Part shown: piece by piece, positions 7,796 to 17,478 of the stretch
Position numbering within the stretch: the first letter of the stretch is position 1
Layout: each line of letters starts with the position of its first letter
NCBI RefSeq assembly: GCF_003051105.1
Contig: NZ_QAOO01000031.1
Location: 1-35,614, forward strand
Source of the DNA: Nitrosomonas nitrosa
Lineage (GTDB): Bacteria; Pseudomonadota; Gammaproteobacteria; Burkholderiales; Nitrosomonadaceae
Reading direction: 5' to 3'
DNA length: 35,614 nt
Notes under the pieces: model-generated
Database searches by the model: none
Told to the model about the DNA's origin: nothing
Seen by the model: only the letters and a program-made list of their open reading frames with translations
Program-made: the position numbers and the translations under genes

Positions 7796-8209
7796 TCAGC
7801 GATGATGACCGCCTCTATGGCCGCCGCCTCTATGACCACCCCCATGGTGCTTGTGTCCGCCGCCAAAATGCCTATTTCCGCCACCAAAGTGTCTATGATC
7901 TCTACCGATATGACCATGGCCACCATCGAAGTGTTTATGTCGGCCACCGATGTGACGATGCCCCCCACCGAAGTGTCTATGACCACCCCCGATATACCGG
8001 TGACCACCTCCCAGGTACCTGTATCCGCCACCCATATATCGATGCCCGCCGAAGAATCTTTGATTACCATAGTATGACGGCTGATACCGATAACCGTAGG
8101 TTACTCCGCCGTAATAACCTGTTCCTCCATAATAGGGCGTTGCTATGCATCCACTCAGGAAAAGAGTGGCCATTACGGCAAAAAAGAAAAGATATTTTTT
8201 CGTATTCAT
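7796..8209 (-). CDS. Small Gly/His-repeat lipoprotein
   Basis: A 137-residue predicted lipoprotein of unknown function. The N-terminus has a hydrophobic signal ending in the lipobox LSGC (Cys21). A Tyr/Gly-rich spacer (25-50) follows. From about residue 53 to the end the sequence is a heptad-like repeat of the form GGGHRHF/GGGHRHI with about 20 histidines. It ends in GGGHR units and HHR. His-X-His pairs in such a spacing could bind metal ions (Cu, Ni, Zn); that is inference. The ATG has a GGAG ribosome site 7 nt upstream. The repeat also makes the opposite strand look open, which is only a composition effect. It is convergent with the TIR gene. Confidence 0.75.
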   Translation of the reverse strand: MNTKKYLFFFAVMATLFLSGCIATPYYGGTGYYGGVTYGYRYQPSYYGNQRFFGGHRYMGGGYRYLGGGHRYIGGGHRHFGGGHRHIGGRHKHFDGGHGHIGRDHRHFGGGNRHFGGGHKHHGGGHRGGGHRGGHHR

Positions 8210-8560
8210 GGTATTTCTCCATAACCGCGCAGATGGCGCAATATTCGATTGGTTTAAATACCTCCACCAACCATTATGTAACGACGAGGCCTGGCTAATA
8301 ATAGTTATTCATAGCTGGTGGCTGGTGCGAAAAATCAGCCCGCCAAGACATCATGATTGATATTTCGTGATCAAATTGTAGGGTCTCAAAACTGAATAGC
8401 GGATGAATACAAACGGATTATTACTAGAATCAAATGGTGTAGCTCGCCTTTCAATAGCATCAAGCATGATACGACTGACATACCCGATGCAGCTTCCGGC
8501 ATGTCTGCTCCGGGCACCAATACAACTTCAACATACGGATATTTATATTTTTATTCGAAA
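8210..8560. other. Intergenic region, divergent promoters
   Basis: About 350 bp between the lipoprotein (minus) and the phosphatase (plus). The GGAG ribosome site of the lipoprotein is at 8217-8220. In-frame start candidates for the phosphatase upstream of 8561 do not resemble the family. No RNA gene or repeat is evident. Confidence 0.5.
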
Positions 8561-9097
8561 ATGGATATTTATTTCATGCGCCACGGGCACACAAACTACA
8601 ATGATCTTGGTTTGTGTAACGATGACCCTAATCAGGATGTTCGTCTAACAGAAATGGGCAAGGAACAAGCGCAGTCTGCCGCGCTAGCGCTGCGTGGCGT
8701 CGCATTTGAACGTATTCTGGTGTCGCCACTGCCGCGGACGTTTCAAACGGCAGCCATCATCAATCGCTTCCACTCTGTGCCGATCGAAGTACATGCCGAT
8801 CTGGCTGATATCCGTACAGGTTTTGACGGCATGCCCGTGTCAGACTATTTTGCGGCCATCACCCGCGATCCTTTGCAGATGCGTGTAAATGGGGGTGAAT
8901 CGTTACTGGATCACAAACAGCGCGTGATACGTTTTATCGACTGGCTAAAGACACAAAACGACAAAACACTTTTGGTAGTGGCCCATGAAGAAACCATGCG
9001 TGTTGTTATCGCCTACTTCGAAGGGGGAATAGAGGATGCGCACTTGAGAAATATTCATGTGGGCAACTGTGAATACAGGCGCTATATTTTGGCCTAA
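8561..9097 (+). CDS. Histidine phosphatase (phosphoglycerate mutase-like) family protein
   Basis: A 178-residue histidine phosphatase. The nucleophile motif FMRHGHTN lies at the extreme N-terminus (Arg7-His8-Gly9). The second catalytic histidine is in LVVAHEETMRVVIAYF near the C-terminus. LVSPLPRTFQTAAII is the usual third conserved segment. The start at 8561 is chosen because the RHG motif normally lies within the first ten residues; the frame extends 20 codons upstream without family similarity. Such enzymes dephosphorylate small metabolites or phosphoproteins; the substrate cannot be told. It is a single gene with no operon partner. Confidence 0.88.
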   Translation: MDIYFMRHGHTNYNDLGLCNDDPNQDVRLTEMGKEQAQSAALALRGVAFERILVSPLPRTFQTAAIINRFHSVPIEVHADLADIRTGFDGMPVSDYFAAITRDPLQMRVNGGESLLDHKQRVIRFIDWLKTQNDKTLLVVAHEETMRVVIAYFEGGIEDAHLRNIHVGNCEYRRYILA

Positions 9098-9343
9098 ACA
9101 TTGTATTTTTTGCTGTCGTGAACTCGCTAATTTTTGTCATGTGAGCTGTAGAAAAACACTTTATTTCCCCAGCTCGACGCGCTTGCTTACAGTGTACAAG
9201 TCCGATTTGATGGCCGGACGGGGGTGGTCTAGCCCAACTCACGGCGCCACTCATGGTTTATCGGTTCGAATTTACTTTAGGGGTCGCACGACTGCCGCCA
9301 GTTACGACTTCATGCCGGTTAATAGACTTATCATCTTGCAACT

Positions 9344-9808
9344 TCAACGGTTAGCTATATACCGTAAAGGCGCGACTTTACCGGTAGTACGGAAATCGAC
9401 GTAATCAATCAATACCTGCTCATGGTCGAAAGCCAAAACCCGAGGAAAGCTATCTATGCTAAATATTTGGCAATTCTTCGCATCGTCGGCTGCCACGGGC
9501 TTACCATTGGCTTCCGCCACGTACACAGCTGTCACGGTATGACCACGATTATCACGCTTCGGATCAGAATAAAGACCAAGTAACGCGATCAGCTTAACGT
9601 TTAAGCTAACTTCTTCCCGCGCTTCTCGGATCGCGGCATGCTCGACGGTTTCACCCACGTCAACAAACCCGCCCGGTATCGCCCACCCATAAGGTGGATT
9701 AACGCGTTCGATTAAAACAATCGGACGGTCAGGATAGTCGATAAGCTCGATTATCGTGTCGCAGGCAAGGGATGGGGTAACCGGTCTAGACATTACTTTT
9801 CCAATCAT
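9344..9808 (-). CDS. NUDIX hydrolase
   Basis: A 154-residue NUDIX hydrolase that cleaves a nucleoside diphosphate linked to another group. The NUDIX box is clear: G47-x5-E53-x7-R61-E62-x2-E65-E66, in GGFVDVGETVEHAAIREARE. Upstream, PPYGWAIPGGF is typical of ADP-ribose-pyrophosphatase-like members, so an ADP-sugar or nucleotide-cofactor substrate is plausible but unproven. It is divergent from purT with a 94-bp spacer. A second in-frame ATG five codons in (MSRPVTPS) is an alternative start. Confidence 0.9.
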   Translation of the reverse strand: MIGKVMSRPVTPSLACDTIIELIDYPDRPIVLIERVNPPYGWAIPGGFVDVGETVEHAAIREAREEVSLNVKLIALLGLYSDPKRDNRGHTVTAVYVAEANGKPVAADDAKNCQIFSIDSFPRVLAFDHEQVLIDYVDFRTTGKVAPLRYIANR

Positions 9809-9902
9809 AAGTAAATAGCGTATTGGGGCATGCTATGACTTAAGGCACGCTCAGTGGTATATTTCGGTTTCACCATTACCACTTCTATCCTTCGAAACCA
9901 CC

Positions 9903-11120
9903 ATGAATAAACGGCTCGATATTGGCACTCCACTCACCTCGTCAGCAACGAAAGTTATGTTATTGGGTAGCGGAGAACTCGGCAAGGAAGTGATCATTGC
10001 ATTACAGCGTCTAGGGGTAGAAACGATCGCTGTCGATCGCTATCCCAATGCACCGGGGCATCAGGTAGCGCACCGCGCCCACGTGATCAATATGGCGGAT
10101 GGCCAAGCGCTACGTGAATTAATTATACACGAGCGACCGCATATTATCGTTCCGGAAATCGAAGCGATCGCTACGGACACACTGATTGAGATCGAATGCG
10201 AAGGCATAGCATGCGTCATTCCAACTGCACGTGCTGCACAGCTCACGATGAACCGAGAAGGTATCCGTCGTCTGGCAGCAGAAACTTTAGGCTTGCCGAC
10301 TTCAACCTTTGCCTTTGCCAATAGCCTAGCTGAATTACGTGCGGCAATCGAAGGTCGCATAGGCTATCCATGCCTAATCAAACCAATCATGTCTTCTTCT
10401 GGTAAAGGTCAATCGAAAATTGATCATGAGGCAGATTTGGAGGCAGCCTGGAACTATGCAGCGAGCGGCAGCCGGGTAGACCAGGGCCGAGTTATCGTCG
10501 AGAGTTTCATTGATTTTGATTATGAAATTACCCTACTTACGGTGCGCGCAATAGGCGAGCATGGTGAAGTGGAAACACATTTCTGTGAACCAATCGGTCA
10601 TCTCCAAGTGCATGGTGACTATGTTGAGAGCTGGCAACCGCAGGCCATGAGTCAACAGGCATGGCAGCAAGCGCGCGACATCGCCCAAAAACTCACCGAC
10701 AACCTCGGAGGGCTTGGGATCTTTGGTGTGGAATTATTCGTCAAGCAAGACAAGGTGTGGTTTAGCGAAGTGAGTCCACGTCCGCATGATACCGGTATGG
10801 TGACCATGTGTAGTCAAGTGCAAAGTGAATTCGAACTCCATGCCCGCGCTATCCTTGGCTTACCCGTGAATACGGCCTTGCGTGCTCCAGGCGCCAGTGC
10901 GGTAATTTACGGACAATTGGAAGAACAAGGGATCGTTTTTACGGGTGTAACCGAGGCGCTGCGCGTACCACAAAGTGATCTACGCTTGTTTGGCAAACCA
11001 GTATCGTACACTCGCCGCCGCATGGGGGTCGCACTCGCAAATGGGGCCGATACCTCAGAGGCGCGAACTCGCGCGAAACAAGTAGCTAGCCGAATTGTAC
11101 CTGTTAAATCAACTAACTAG
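9903..11120 (+). CDS. purT: Formate-dependent phosphoribosylglycinamide formyltransferase PurT
   Basis: Catalyses the third step of purine synthesis, making formyl-GAR from GAR, formate and ATP. It is an ATP-grasp enzyme. The 405-residue protein has the N-terminal segment [19 protein letters not shown], the ATP-grasp core ([15 protein letters not shown], then [16 protein letters not shown]) and the magnesium-binding [15 protein letters not shown] segment. Length matches the family (about 390-400). The stop codon overlaps a short CTAGGG/CCCTAG hairpin at 11117-11133 without a U-tract. No strong ribosome site is visible. Confidence 0.96.
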   Translation: MNKRLDIGTPLTSSATKVMLLGSGELGKEVIIALQRLGVETIAVDRYPNAPGHQVAHRAHVINMADGQALRELIIHERPHIIVPEIEAIATDTLIEIECEGIACVIPTARAAQLTMNREGIRRLAAETLGLPTSTFAFANSLAELRAAIEGRIGYPCLIKPIMSSSGKGQSKIDHEADLEAAWNYAASGSRVDQGRVIVESFIDFDYEITLLTVRAIGEHGEVETHFCEPIGHLQVHGDYVESWQPQAMSQQAWQQARDIAQKLTDNLGGLGIFGVELFVKQDKVWFSEVSPRPHDTGMVTMCSQVQSEFELHARAILGLPVNTALRAPGASAVIYGQLEEQGIVFTGVTEALRVPQSDLRLFGKPVSYTRRRMGVALANGADTSEARTRAKQVASRIVPVKSTN

Positions 11121-11133
11121 GGGACTGCCCTAG

Positions 11134-11176
11134 AAATCAAGACGGCGCGTGATAATCTTATGAAAAATTCAGGTTA
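11134..11176 (+). repeat. Partial copy of the MITE-like repeat
   Basis: AATCAA...GCGTGATAATC-TTATGAAAAATTCAGG matches the right end of the MITE-like copy at 12931-13097 (AATCAA...TGTGACAATTTATGAAAAATTCGGG) with small gaps. Only one end is present, so this is a remnant or a solo end. It lies between purT and the S4 gene. Confidence 0.5.
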
Positions 11177-11232
11177 ATTCACAGGGAAAGCGGAATGATG
11201 AGTCAGCGCGTACAAATAGCAGTCATAACATA

Positions 11233-11469
11233 CTAACCTCTGCATGCTAGTGTAGGCTTATCGGTTACTTCAATTGTTTGTCCGGCAAATTCCACTCGCT
11301 CACCACTGCGAATTTTGCAGGTCTTGCGGAGTTCGATCTGACCGTTCACTTTGACCAGACCCTCAGCAATCACACTTTTGGCAGCACCACCACTAGCGCA
11401 GAGACCATTGATTTTGAGAAGATCATTCAATGCGATATAGCCACGACCTTGAAGGCTAAATTCAATCAT
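11233..11469 (-). CDS. Small S4-domain RNA-binding protein (YbcJ-like)
   Basis: A 78-residue stand-alone S4 domain. IALNDLLKINGLCASGGAAKSVIAEGLVKVNGQIELRK shows the S4 helix-turn followed by the VxVNG strand, ending in RVEFAGQTIEV. The size and order match the YbcJ/RlbA-type family, which is thought to bind structured RNA and has been linked to ribosome assembly. It is convergent with purT. The second Met-less start region is short, and the ATG at 11469 gives the full S4 domain. Confidence 0.88.
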   Translation of the reverse strand: MIEFSLQGRGYIALNDLLKINGLCASGGAAKSVIAEGLVKVNGQIELRKTCKIRSGERVEFAGQTIEVTDKPTLACRG

Positions 11470-11639
11470 GCTTTAACGGTTAGCAGACAGCGTTTCCGAT
11501 TCATTGGCATCCTCAACGATATGGCATCTCAAAAATTCTGGTATTGCTGCCAGTAGCAGATTGTCAAGCATTTACGCTCTTCAATCTGCTCGCTTTTAAG
11601 TAACGCTCCCGACAGAGCGCGGGAAACGCAATCCTAAGA

Positions 11640-11807
11640 TCATATTGGTGGCGGACGTCTGCCTATTATCCAGAATACGATCGCCAAAATGAGCCCCACC
11701 ACAAATAAAATCCAGGCCATTTCCATTGCAATGCTCATGACACCGGTAATCCCTAAGATACCTGCAATAATGGCAATAACTAGAAAGACAATCGCAAGAT
11801 TTATCAT
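11640..11807 (-). CDS. DUF1328-type small membrane protein (55 residues)
   Basis: A short gene: ATG at 11807, stop at 11640-11642, 55 residues. It has two hydrophobic helices, INLAIVFLVIAIIAGILGI (about 2-20) and AWILFVVGLILAIVFWIIG (about 31-49), and a short basic/proline tail (RRPPPI). The pattern matches DUF1328 (YtjA-type) membrane peptides. An AAGGAG ribosome site 7 nt upstream strongly supports the start. Function is unknown; related genes are often stress-induced. Confidence 0.82.
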   Translation of the reverse strand: MINLAIVFLVIAIIAGILGITGVMSIAMEMAWILFVVGLILAIVFWIIGRRPPPI

Positions 11808-11820
11808 AATATTACTCCTT

Positions 11821-12197
11821 ATGCTTTAAGTGCCAGTTGTAAAATTCCAGCTCAATACCCGATTGAAGCTCTCATTATTCTGGTGTATAGCCGGAGACGC
11901 ATTGATATCACCTGCTGACAAGAATCTGCCAGATTTTTACTTCTCGGACAACCTACTAGTAAAAGAATAACATCGATAGGGCCATAAGCAACCTTTTATT
12001 CGCATCTAAATGGTATTGAAGATGATAAAAGCGAACAAAAACTGCACCGTGGTTTGAGTTTTATCGTCGATCCGCTCATTCGTGACAGTGTGTACATCAG
12101 TACAATATTTTTGTCTTCCTCTTTGGAATAAAGTTCTGTTCAGTATTTTCCATTTTCTCAATAAATGAACATGATCTAGCTAATGAGGTAGTTAATA
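11821..12197. other. Divergent intergenic region without a gene
   Basis: About 375 bp between the DUF1328-type gene and the PEP-CTERM gene. It carries the AAGGAG site of the former (from 11815) and a GAGGT site about 9 nt before the latter. No reading frame, repeat or RNA is convincing; promoters for both genes must lie here. Confidence 0.5.
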
Positions 12198-12821
12198 ATG
12201 AATAACGCAATAAAACCCACTCGACCTTTGATTCTTTTTACCAGCATTATCCTGCTACTGGTTACGGCAACCAGTAATGCTGCAATCATAACATTAACCG
12301 ATAAGTTCGATCCCAGCTCAGATCAACTTATCTCTTTTGGCAATAATATTTCGTATAGCTTCACCCATAGCATCATTGCCGATCAAGATGGTGCTGGTGC
12401 TTTATGGAGTGGCTCGTATGGTTACAATTCGCTGATCGATGCGATTACCAGCGCTTCTATCGCACTCCGATTCAAAGACGAAAGCTCCGATGGGGCGTTA
12501 GAATCCGTGCAGTTGATATTTGATGGACAATCGTTTGGAACGCAAACCATCACCAGTGGCGGTGCCGTTTATACCGCGACCATCTCAAGTGAATGGGGTA
12601 CGTTGTTGAGCGATGGGATGCTGAATGTAATACTGCAAAATGCGGGGACGACAAGCGGCCATCAGGATGGCCGGAGCGACTTTCTTTTCCTTGATTCAAC
12701 CTTAACGGTCGATATCGAAAGAGGCTCCCTGCCAGCAGCGCAAATATCAGAACCGGCACCCTTAACTCTTATTGGTTTAGGTCTCGTAAGCTTATTGTTT
12801 ACGCGCCGCAAACACGCCTAA
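12198..12821 (+). CDS. PEP-CTERM sorting-domain exported protein
   Basis: A 207-residue secreted protein. It has an N-terminal signal peptide (hydrophobic residues about 10-28, cleavage near SNA-AII), then a Ser/Gly/Asp-rich beta-type body. The C-terminal exosortase signal is SEPAPLTLIGLGLVSLLFTRRK (about 184-205): a PAP variant of the PEP motif, a hydrophobic helix and a basic cluster. Such proteins are processed by exosortase (EpsH/XrtA) and often belong to the exopolysaccharide matrix. No exosortase gene is in the window. The body has no recognisable catalytic domain. A GAGGT ribosome site precedes the ATG. Confidence 0.88.
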   Translation: MNNAIKPTRPLILFTSIILLLVTATSNAAIITLTDKFDPSSDQLISFGNNISYSFTHSIIADQDGAGALWSGSYGYNSLIDAITSASIALRFKDESSDGALESVQLIFDGQSFGTQTITSGGAVYTATISSEWGTLLSDGMLNVILQNAGTTSGHQDGRSDFLFLDSTLTVDIERGSLPAAQISEPAPLTLIGLGLVSLLFTRRKHA

Positions 12822-12930
12822 TTATTCAAGAATGTACTAAAAGGTGCACTAATTGAACGATCTGATAGGGTAGCCGAACGTACGAGTTTCTGCTTTCAGC
12901 TACCCATCGTCGTCAGCTTGATCAATCATG

Positions 12931-13097
12931 CTAGCCCAACTATTTTCATAACTACACGCGATGATCATGCGAGAATTTGATTAACAGGAATATTTTGCTA
13001 AGGTGCGGTGTAGTGATTCATACACCCCGCTGAGCAAAATATTTCTTATCAATCAAAGGGTAGAAAGTGTGTGACAATTTATGAAAAATTCGGGCCA
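12931..13097 (+). mobile_element. MITE-like element, copy 1
   Basis: A ~167-bp non-coding element. The left end CTAGCCCAAC...TTTTCATAAC and the right end TTATGAAAAATTCGGGCCAG are imperfect inverted repeats. The centre is an inverted repeat (ATTTTGCT...GCGGTGTAGTGATTC and GTATACAC-type bases to GAGCAAAAT) that can fold on itself. The whole element matches 15577-15746 in inverse orientation over almost its full length. It encodes no protein, as expected for a miniature element mobilised by a transposase elsewhere. Confidence 0.75.
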
Positions 13098-13301
13098 GTT
13101 TCCTATTCGGCTGAATAGCGTGAAGTATTTGTTTTACTAGATCAGGACTGGATACAACAAAACCCTATACCCGAAAGGTGCAAAACTTCCCCCTTCAACT
13201 CGGCATGAAAAAGTAAAGCGTGTAGGCTATCTACCCCCTATCTATGGGCCAGGCTGCTCAGGATTGACTCAGATAGATTTTGCTCGAATAAATTTACACA
13301 C

Positions 13302-15425
13302 CTACTTCACGCGCATTCCAGGTAGTGCACCCTCATCAGGCGAGAGCAGGTATAGCCCTCCTCCGGCACTTCCATCGCTTGCCGCAAGCACCATGCCTTC
13401 TGACAACCCAAATTTCATTTTACGGGGAGTAAGATTGGCGACCATAATGGTCAAACGTCCTTTCAGATTGTCAGGATCATAGGCCTTTTTGATACCAGCA
13501 AATACTGTACGCTGCTCTGAGCCGATATCCAGGGTGAGCTTGAGCAATTTATCAGCCCCTTCTACCAACTCGGCGTTCACAATACGTGCAATACGCAAAT
13601 CAATTTTGCTGAAATCATCGACCGAAATGGTTTCTGCAATCGGTACAACTGCCTGTTGTTGCTTATGCTGCTGTGCTTCTGAATGCCGTGTCTGAGAATG
13701 CGATTCTGGTTTGGTGGTAATATTTTGTTTATTGGCTTCAATCAGCGCAGTTATTTGCTTAGGATCAATACGCGTCATCAAGTGTTGGTAAGTGTTTATC
13801 CTATGGCCGGCAGGGAGCAGGACGCTCGATATCGTCCTACCCAGTTGATGCTCTGGCCAGTTCAGCGCATCACAGTTAAGAAAATCTTCGATTTGTCTCG
13901 CTGTAGCAGGCAGCACCGGCTTCAAGTAACATGAGAGCAGATAAAACATCTGCACACCCAAACTGCAGACACGATGCAATTCGCGGTCTCGCGCAGTATC
14001 TTTGGCAATTTCCCATGGCGCCAACTGGTGGATTAGCTCATTCACATCATCGGCACGTTTCATGATTTGTCGCACGGCAGCAGAGAAATCTCTCTCTTCA
14101 TACGCTTTCTCGATGATGCCCGGCTGCCATGAGGCAAAATGCTCATCGATCATCTGCTGAAGCACACCATAATCTTCTCCGGCAACCAATTTTCCATCGA
14201 ATCGTTTTGCGATAAATCCTGCGCAGCGGCTGGCAATATTAATAAATTTGCCAACCAAATCCGAATTTACGCGTGCAGTAAAATCTTCCAGGTTGAGATC
14301 GATATCTTCCAAAGTGCCGTTGAGTTTGGCGGCATAGTAATAGCGCAACCATTCAGGATTGAGTCGCTGCTGTAAATAACTTTCCGCAGTAATGAAAGTA
14401 CCGCGTGATTTACTCATTTTCTCGCCATTCACAGTCAAGAAACCGTGTGCAAAAATCTGTGTAGGGGTCCGGTAGCCTGCGTTTTCCAGCATTGCTGGCC
14501 AGAACAGCGCATGAAAATATAGGATATCCTTACCAATGAAATGGTAAAGCTCGGTCGTACTCTCTTTCTTCCAGAACTCATCGAAATCGATACCCCGCTG
14601 TTGGCATAAGTTTTTGAAACTGCCCATGTATCCAATCGGCGCATCGAGCCAAACGTAAAAATATTTTCCGGCTTCCCCAGGAATTTCAAAACCGAAATAG
14701 GGTGCGTCCCGCGAGATATCCCAGTCGGACAACTTATTTTCCCCTGCCTCCCCCAGCCATTCATGCATTTTATTAGCGGCCTCAGGCTGCAAGTGATTAG
14801 CTTCGCGCGTCCAGCGGCGTAAAAAGTCCGCGCAACGGCTATCTGACAAACTGAAAAAGAAATGTTCAGAGGCTTTCTTGACGGGTGTTGCTCCCGAAAC
14901 CGCAGAGTAGGGATTTTTTAACTCAGTTGGCGCATAGGCTGCACCACAAGCTTCACAGGAATCACCATACTGATCTTTTGCCCCGCACTTAGGACATTCC
15001 CCCTTGACGAAACGATCTGGCAAGAACATGTTTTTGACCGGATCATATAGCTGTTCGATGGCGCGCACCTTGATGAGACCAGCCGCCTTCAGTTTATGGT
15101 AGATCTCTTCCGAATACTGGCGAGTTTCCTCTGAATGGGTACTATAGTAGTTATCGAAGTTGATATGAAAGCCTGTAAAATCCCGCAAATGCTCACCATG
15201 GACGCGCGCAATCAGCGCTTCTGGTGTCATGCCTTCTTTTTCAGCGCGCAACATTATGGGCGTGCCGTGCGTATCGTCTGCGCACACATAATATACGGTA
15301 TGCCCCTGCATTTTCTGGAAACGAACCCAGATATCAGTTTGGATATATTCCACCAAATGGCCAAGGTGAATACTGCCGTTAGCATACGGTAGTGCAGAAG
15401 TAACCAGAATCTTACGTATATTCAT
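13302..15425 (-). CDS. metG: Methionyl-tRNA synthetase MetG
   Basis: Charges tRNA-Met. The 707-residue protein has the class I HIGH-type signature HLGH (20-23) and a zinc-binding pair of Cys pairs CPKC/CEAC (Cys144, 147, 157, 160). KMSKS is at 336-340, followed by the anticodon-binding helical domain. The C-terminal tRNA-binding OB-fold (about 600-707) contains [20 protein letters not shown]. All catalytic motifs are intact and the length equals the long dimeric bacterial form. It is flanked on both sides by inverted copies of the MITE-like element and is divergent from apbC. Confidence 0.98.
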   Translation of the reverse strand: MNIRKILVTSALPYANGSIHLGHLVEYIQTDIWVRFQKMQGHTVYYVCADDTHGTPIMLRAEKEGMTPEALIARVHGEHLRDFTGFHINFDNYYSTHSEETRQYSEEIYHKLKAAGLIKVRAIEQLYDPVKNMFLPDRFVKGECPKCGAKDQYGDSCEACGAAYAPTELKNPYSAVSGATPVKKASEHFFFSLSDSRCADFLRRWTREANHLQPEAANKMHEWLGEAGENKLSDWDISRDAPYFGFEIPGEAGKYFYVWLDAPIGYMGSFKNLCQQRGIDFDEFWKKESTTELYHFIGKDILYFHALFWPAMLENAGYRTPTQIFAHGFLTVNGEKMSKSRGTFITAESYLQQRLNPEWLRYYYAAKLNGTLEDIDLNLEDFTARVNSDLVGKFINIASRCAGFIAKRFDGKLVAGEDYGVLQQMIDEHFASWQPGIIEKAYEERDFSAAVRQIMKRADDVNELIHQLAPWEIAKDTARDRELHRVCSLGVQMFYLLSCYLKPVLPATARQIEDFLNCDALNWPEHQLGRTISSVLLPAGHRINTYQHLMTRIDPKQITALIEANKQNITTKPESHSQTRHSEAQQHKQQQAVVPIAETISVDDFSKIDLRIARIVNAELVEGADKLLKLTLDIGSEQRTVFAGIKKAYDPDNLKGRLTIMVANLTPRKMKFGLSEGMVLAASDGSAGGGLYLLSPDEGALPGMRVK

Positions 15426-15576
15426 CGATCGTCAATTTTTGAATGTTTGGAAAGGTGAATTGTAACAAACTGGATACTTACCCCTGATATTTGTTAACAT
15501 CAATAGTTTTGATCAAAGGTAAATTTGTAGACGCAGTGCTAGAAAATTAGAGTAGTCACTTTACTTAAGCAACTGC

Positions 15577-15746
15577 CTAGCCTGATTTTTTTATAAATTG
15601 CGCCGCGCCCTCGCTTGTCCTTTGATTAATAAGAAAGGTTTTGCTCAGTGGGGTGAATAAATCACTACACCGCGCCTTTTCAAAACCTCCCTATTAATCA
15701 AGTTCCTGCGGGATCATCACGTGTAGTTATGAAATGCTCGGGCTAG
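15577..15746 (-). mobile_element. MITE-like element, copy 2
   Basis: A ~170-bp element in the opposite orientation to copy 1. It is bounded by CTAGCC... at 15577 and ...GGGCTAG at 15746. Its reverse complement aligns with 12931-13097 across both ends and the central GCGGTGTAGTGATT segment. It lies in the metG-apbC promoter interval, so it may affect transcription of either gene. CTAG at both borders could be part of the terminal repeat or a target duplication. Confidence 0.78.
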
Positions 15747-15818
15747 AATTGATGATAGACAAATGGCGCAGCCCAATCACTCAATTTTCCCGCACAAATT
15801 GCATAAAGGAGTCATATC

Positions 15819-16907
15819 GTGGCGATTACAGAACAACAAATAGAAAACGCCCTGCAAGAAATCATCGATCCCACCACGGGTAAAGATTATGTCACTAGCA
15901 AGGAAGTACACAATATCAAAATTGATGGAAATCATGTTGCACTCGATATCGAGCTTGGTTATCCCGCAAAAAGTGTAATTGACGCAGTCCGTCAGCAAGT
16001 CAGTGATCAACTGAAAACGATTCCAGGAATCGGAAATATCACCGTCAATGTCGCTAGCAAGATTATTCCTCATAGCGTCCAGCGCGGTGTAAAGCTGATA
16101 CCGGGTGTAAAGAACGTAATCGCAGTCGCCTCTGGCAAAGGTGGGGTAGGCAAATCGGCTACAGCCGTCAATCTCGCACTCGCACTGGCAGCTGAAGGTG
16201 CGAATGTCGGTATCCTGGATGCGGATATTTATGGACCGTCACAACCCCAAATGCTTGGTATCAACGGACAACCCGAATCACCGGACGGCAAAACCATCGA
16301 GCCAATGCACGCTCATGGAATTCAGGCAATGTCGATCGGCTTACTCATCGATGTGGAAACACCGATGGTGTGGCGCGGACCGATGGTCACGCAAGCTCTG
16401 CAGCAACTATTGAATGATACACGCTGGCATGATCTCGATTATCTTGTCATCGATCTCCCCCCTGGTACAGGCGATATTCAATTAACACTCGCGCAAAAAG
16501 TACCCGTAACCGGTGCCGTCATCGTTACCACCCCGCAAGATATCGCTTTGTTAGATGCGCGCAAGGGGCTCAAAATGTTTGAGAAAGTCGGCATCCCGAT
16601 TCTTGGTATCGTGGAGAACATGAGCCTGCACACTTGTTCAAAATGTGGCCATACCGAACCGATTTTCGGAACAGGGGGTGGGGAAAAAATGTGCAAAGAT
16701 TACAATGTTGATCTCTTGGGCGCGCTCCCCCTCGACATAAAAATACGCGAACATACCGACTCCGGACGTCCAACGGTTGCTGCGGAACCTGATGGACAGA
16801 TTGCCGAGATCTATCGCACTATCGCTCGCCGGGTCGCGGTCAAAATTGCAAATCTAGCCAAGGATTATTCCGAGGTCTTTACTAAAATTATCATGGAAGA
16901 CAATTAG
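15819..16907 (+). CDS. apbC: Iron-sulfur cluster carrier ApbC (Mrp/NBP35 family)
   Basis: A P-loop ATPase that carries and transfers Fe-S clusters. The 362-residue protein has an N-terminal MIP18/DUF59 domain (about 4-80), a deviant Walker [10 protein letters not shown] (105-113), a switch region LDADIYGPS, and CSKC (Cys273 and Cys276) for the bridging cluster. The start is GTG at 15819, supported by AAAGGAG about 8 nt upstream. dcd follows after only 4 bp, so the two are co-transcribed. MITE-like copy 2 lies 72 bp upstream. Confidence 0.96.
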   Translation: MAITEQQIENALQEIIDPTTGKDYVTSKEVHNIKIDGNHVALDIELGYPAKSVIDAVRQQVSDQLKTIPGIGNITVNVASKIIPHSVQRGVKLIPGVKNVIAVASGKGGVGKSATAVNLALALAAEGANVGILDADIYGPSQPQMLGINGQPESPDGKTIEPMHAHGIQAMSIGLLIDVETPMVWRGPMVTQALQQLLNDTRWHDLDYLVIDLPPGTGDIQLTLAQKVPVTGAVIVTTPQDIALLDARKGLKMFEKVGIPILGIVENMSLHTCSKCGHTEPIFGTGGGEKMCKDYNVDLLGALPLDIKIREHTDSGRPTVAAEPDGQIAEIYRTIARRVAVKIANLAKDYSEVFTKIIMEDN

Positions 16908-16911
16908 TCAC

Positions 16912-17478
16912 ATGACGATCAAATCTGACAAGTGGATTCGCAAAATGGCGATCGAACACGGCATGATCGAGCCCTTCGAACCTGGCCAAATCAAACAAAA
17001 AGACGGCCACAGCATTGTTTCCTACGGCACTTCCAGTTATGGCTACGATATTCGCTGCTCGGATGAATTCAAGCTGTTCACCAATCTGAATTCAACGATC
17101 GTTGACCCCAAGCGATTTGACTCGAATTCATTTGTCGACGTCAAAAGTGATATCTGTATCATTCCACCCAACTCCTTCGCTCTGGCCCGCACGGTAGAAT
17201 ATTTCCGTATTCCACGGAATATTTTAACGATTTGCCTCGGAAAATCTACCTATGCTCGCTGCGGCATCATTGTCAACGTAACGCCGTTTGAACCGGAATG
17301 GGAAGGTTATGTAACACTGGAGTTTTCCAACACTACACCACTGCCAGCCAAGATTTATGCCAACGAAGGTGTTGCACAAGTAATTTTCTTTGAATCGGAT
17401 GAAGTTTGTGAAACTTCATACAAAGATAGGAACGGCAAATATCAGTTTCAACAAGGCGTAACACTGCCTAAAATTTAA
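16912..17478 (+). CDS. dcd: dCTP deaminase Dcd
   Basis: Deaminates dCTP to dUTP for thymidylate synthesis; a homotrimer of the dUTPase fold. The 188-residue protein carries [10 protein letters not shown], the phosphate-binding [11 protein letters not shown] and the catalytic-region segment [27 protein letters not shown] with the conserved Glu. Length matches the E. coli type. The ATG lies 4 bp after the apbC stop with no separate ribosome site, so translation is likely coupled. Confidence 0.97.
   Translation: MTIKSDKWIRKMAIEHGMIEPFEPGQIKQKDGHSIVSYGTSSYGYDIRCSDEFKLFTNLNSTIVDPKRFDSNSFVDVKSDICIIPPNSFALARTVEYFRIPRNILTICLGKSTYARCGIIVNVTPFEPEWEGYVTLEFSNTTPLPAKIYANEGVAQVIFFESDEVCETSYKDRNGKYQFQQGVTLPKI

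Noticed and set aside
7703..8298. Plus-strand frames rich in Met/Thr/Ser or Arg/His/Tyr
   Set aside because: They mirror the Gly/His repeat of the minus-strand lipoprotein; the minus strand has a signal peptide, lipobox and ribosome site.
9200..9300. GGTTCGAATT resembling a tRNA T-loop, with a GGTGGTCTAG-type segment upstream
   Set aside because: The stem bases around the loop do not pair and no acceptor or anticodon stem can be drawn.
11278..11556. Plus-strand frame opposite the S4-domain gene
   Set aside because: It is antisense to a recognised S4 domain and lacks supporting signals.
12868..12905. GGGTAGC/GCTACCC inverted repeat after the PEP-CTERM gene as terminator
   Set aside because: The loop is 24 nt and no U-tract follows.
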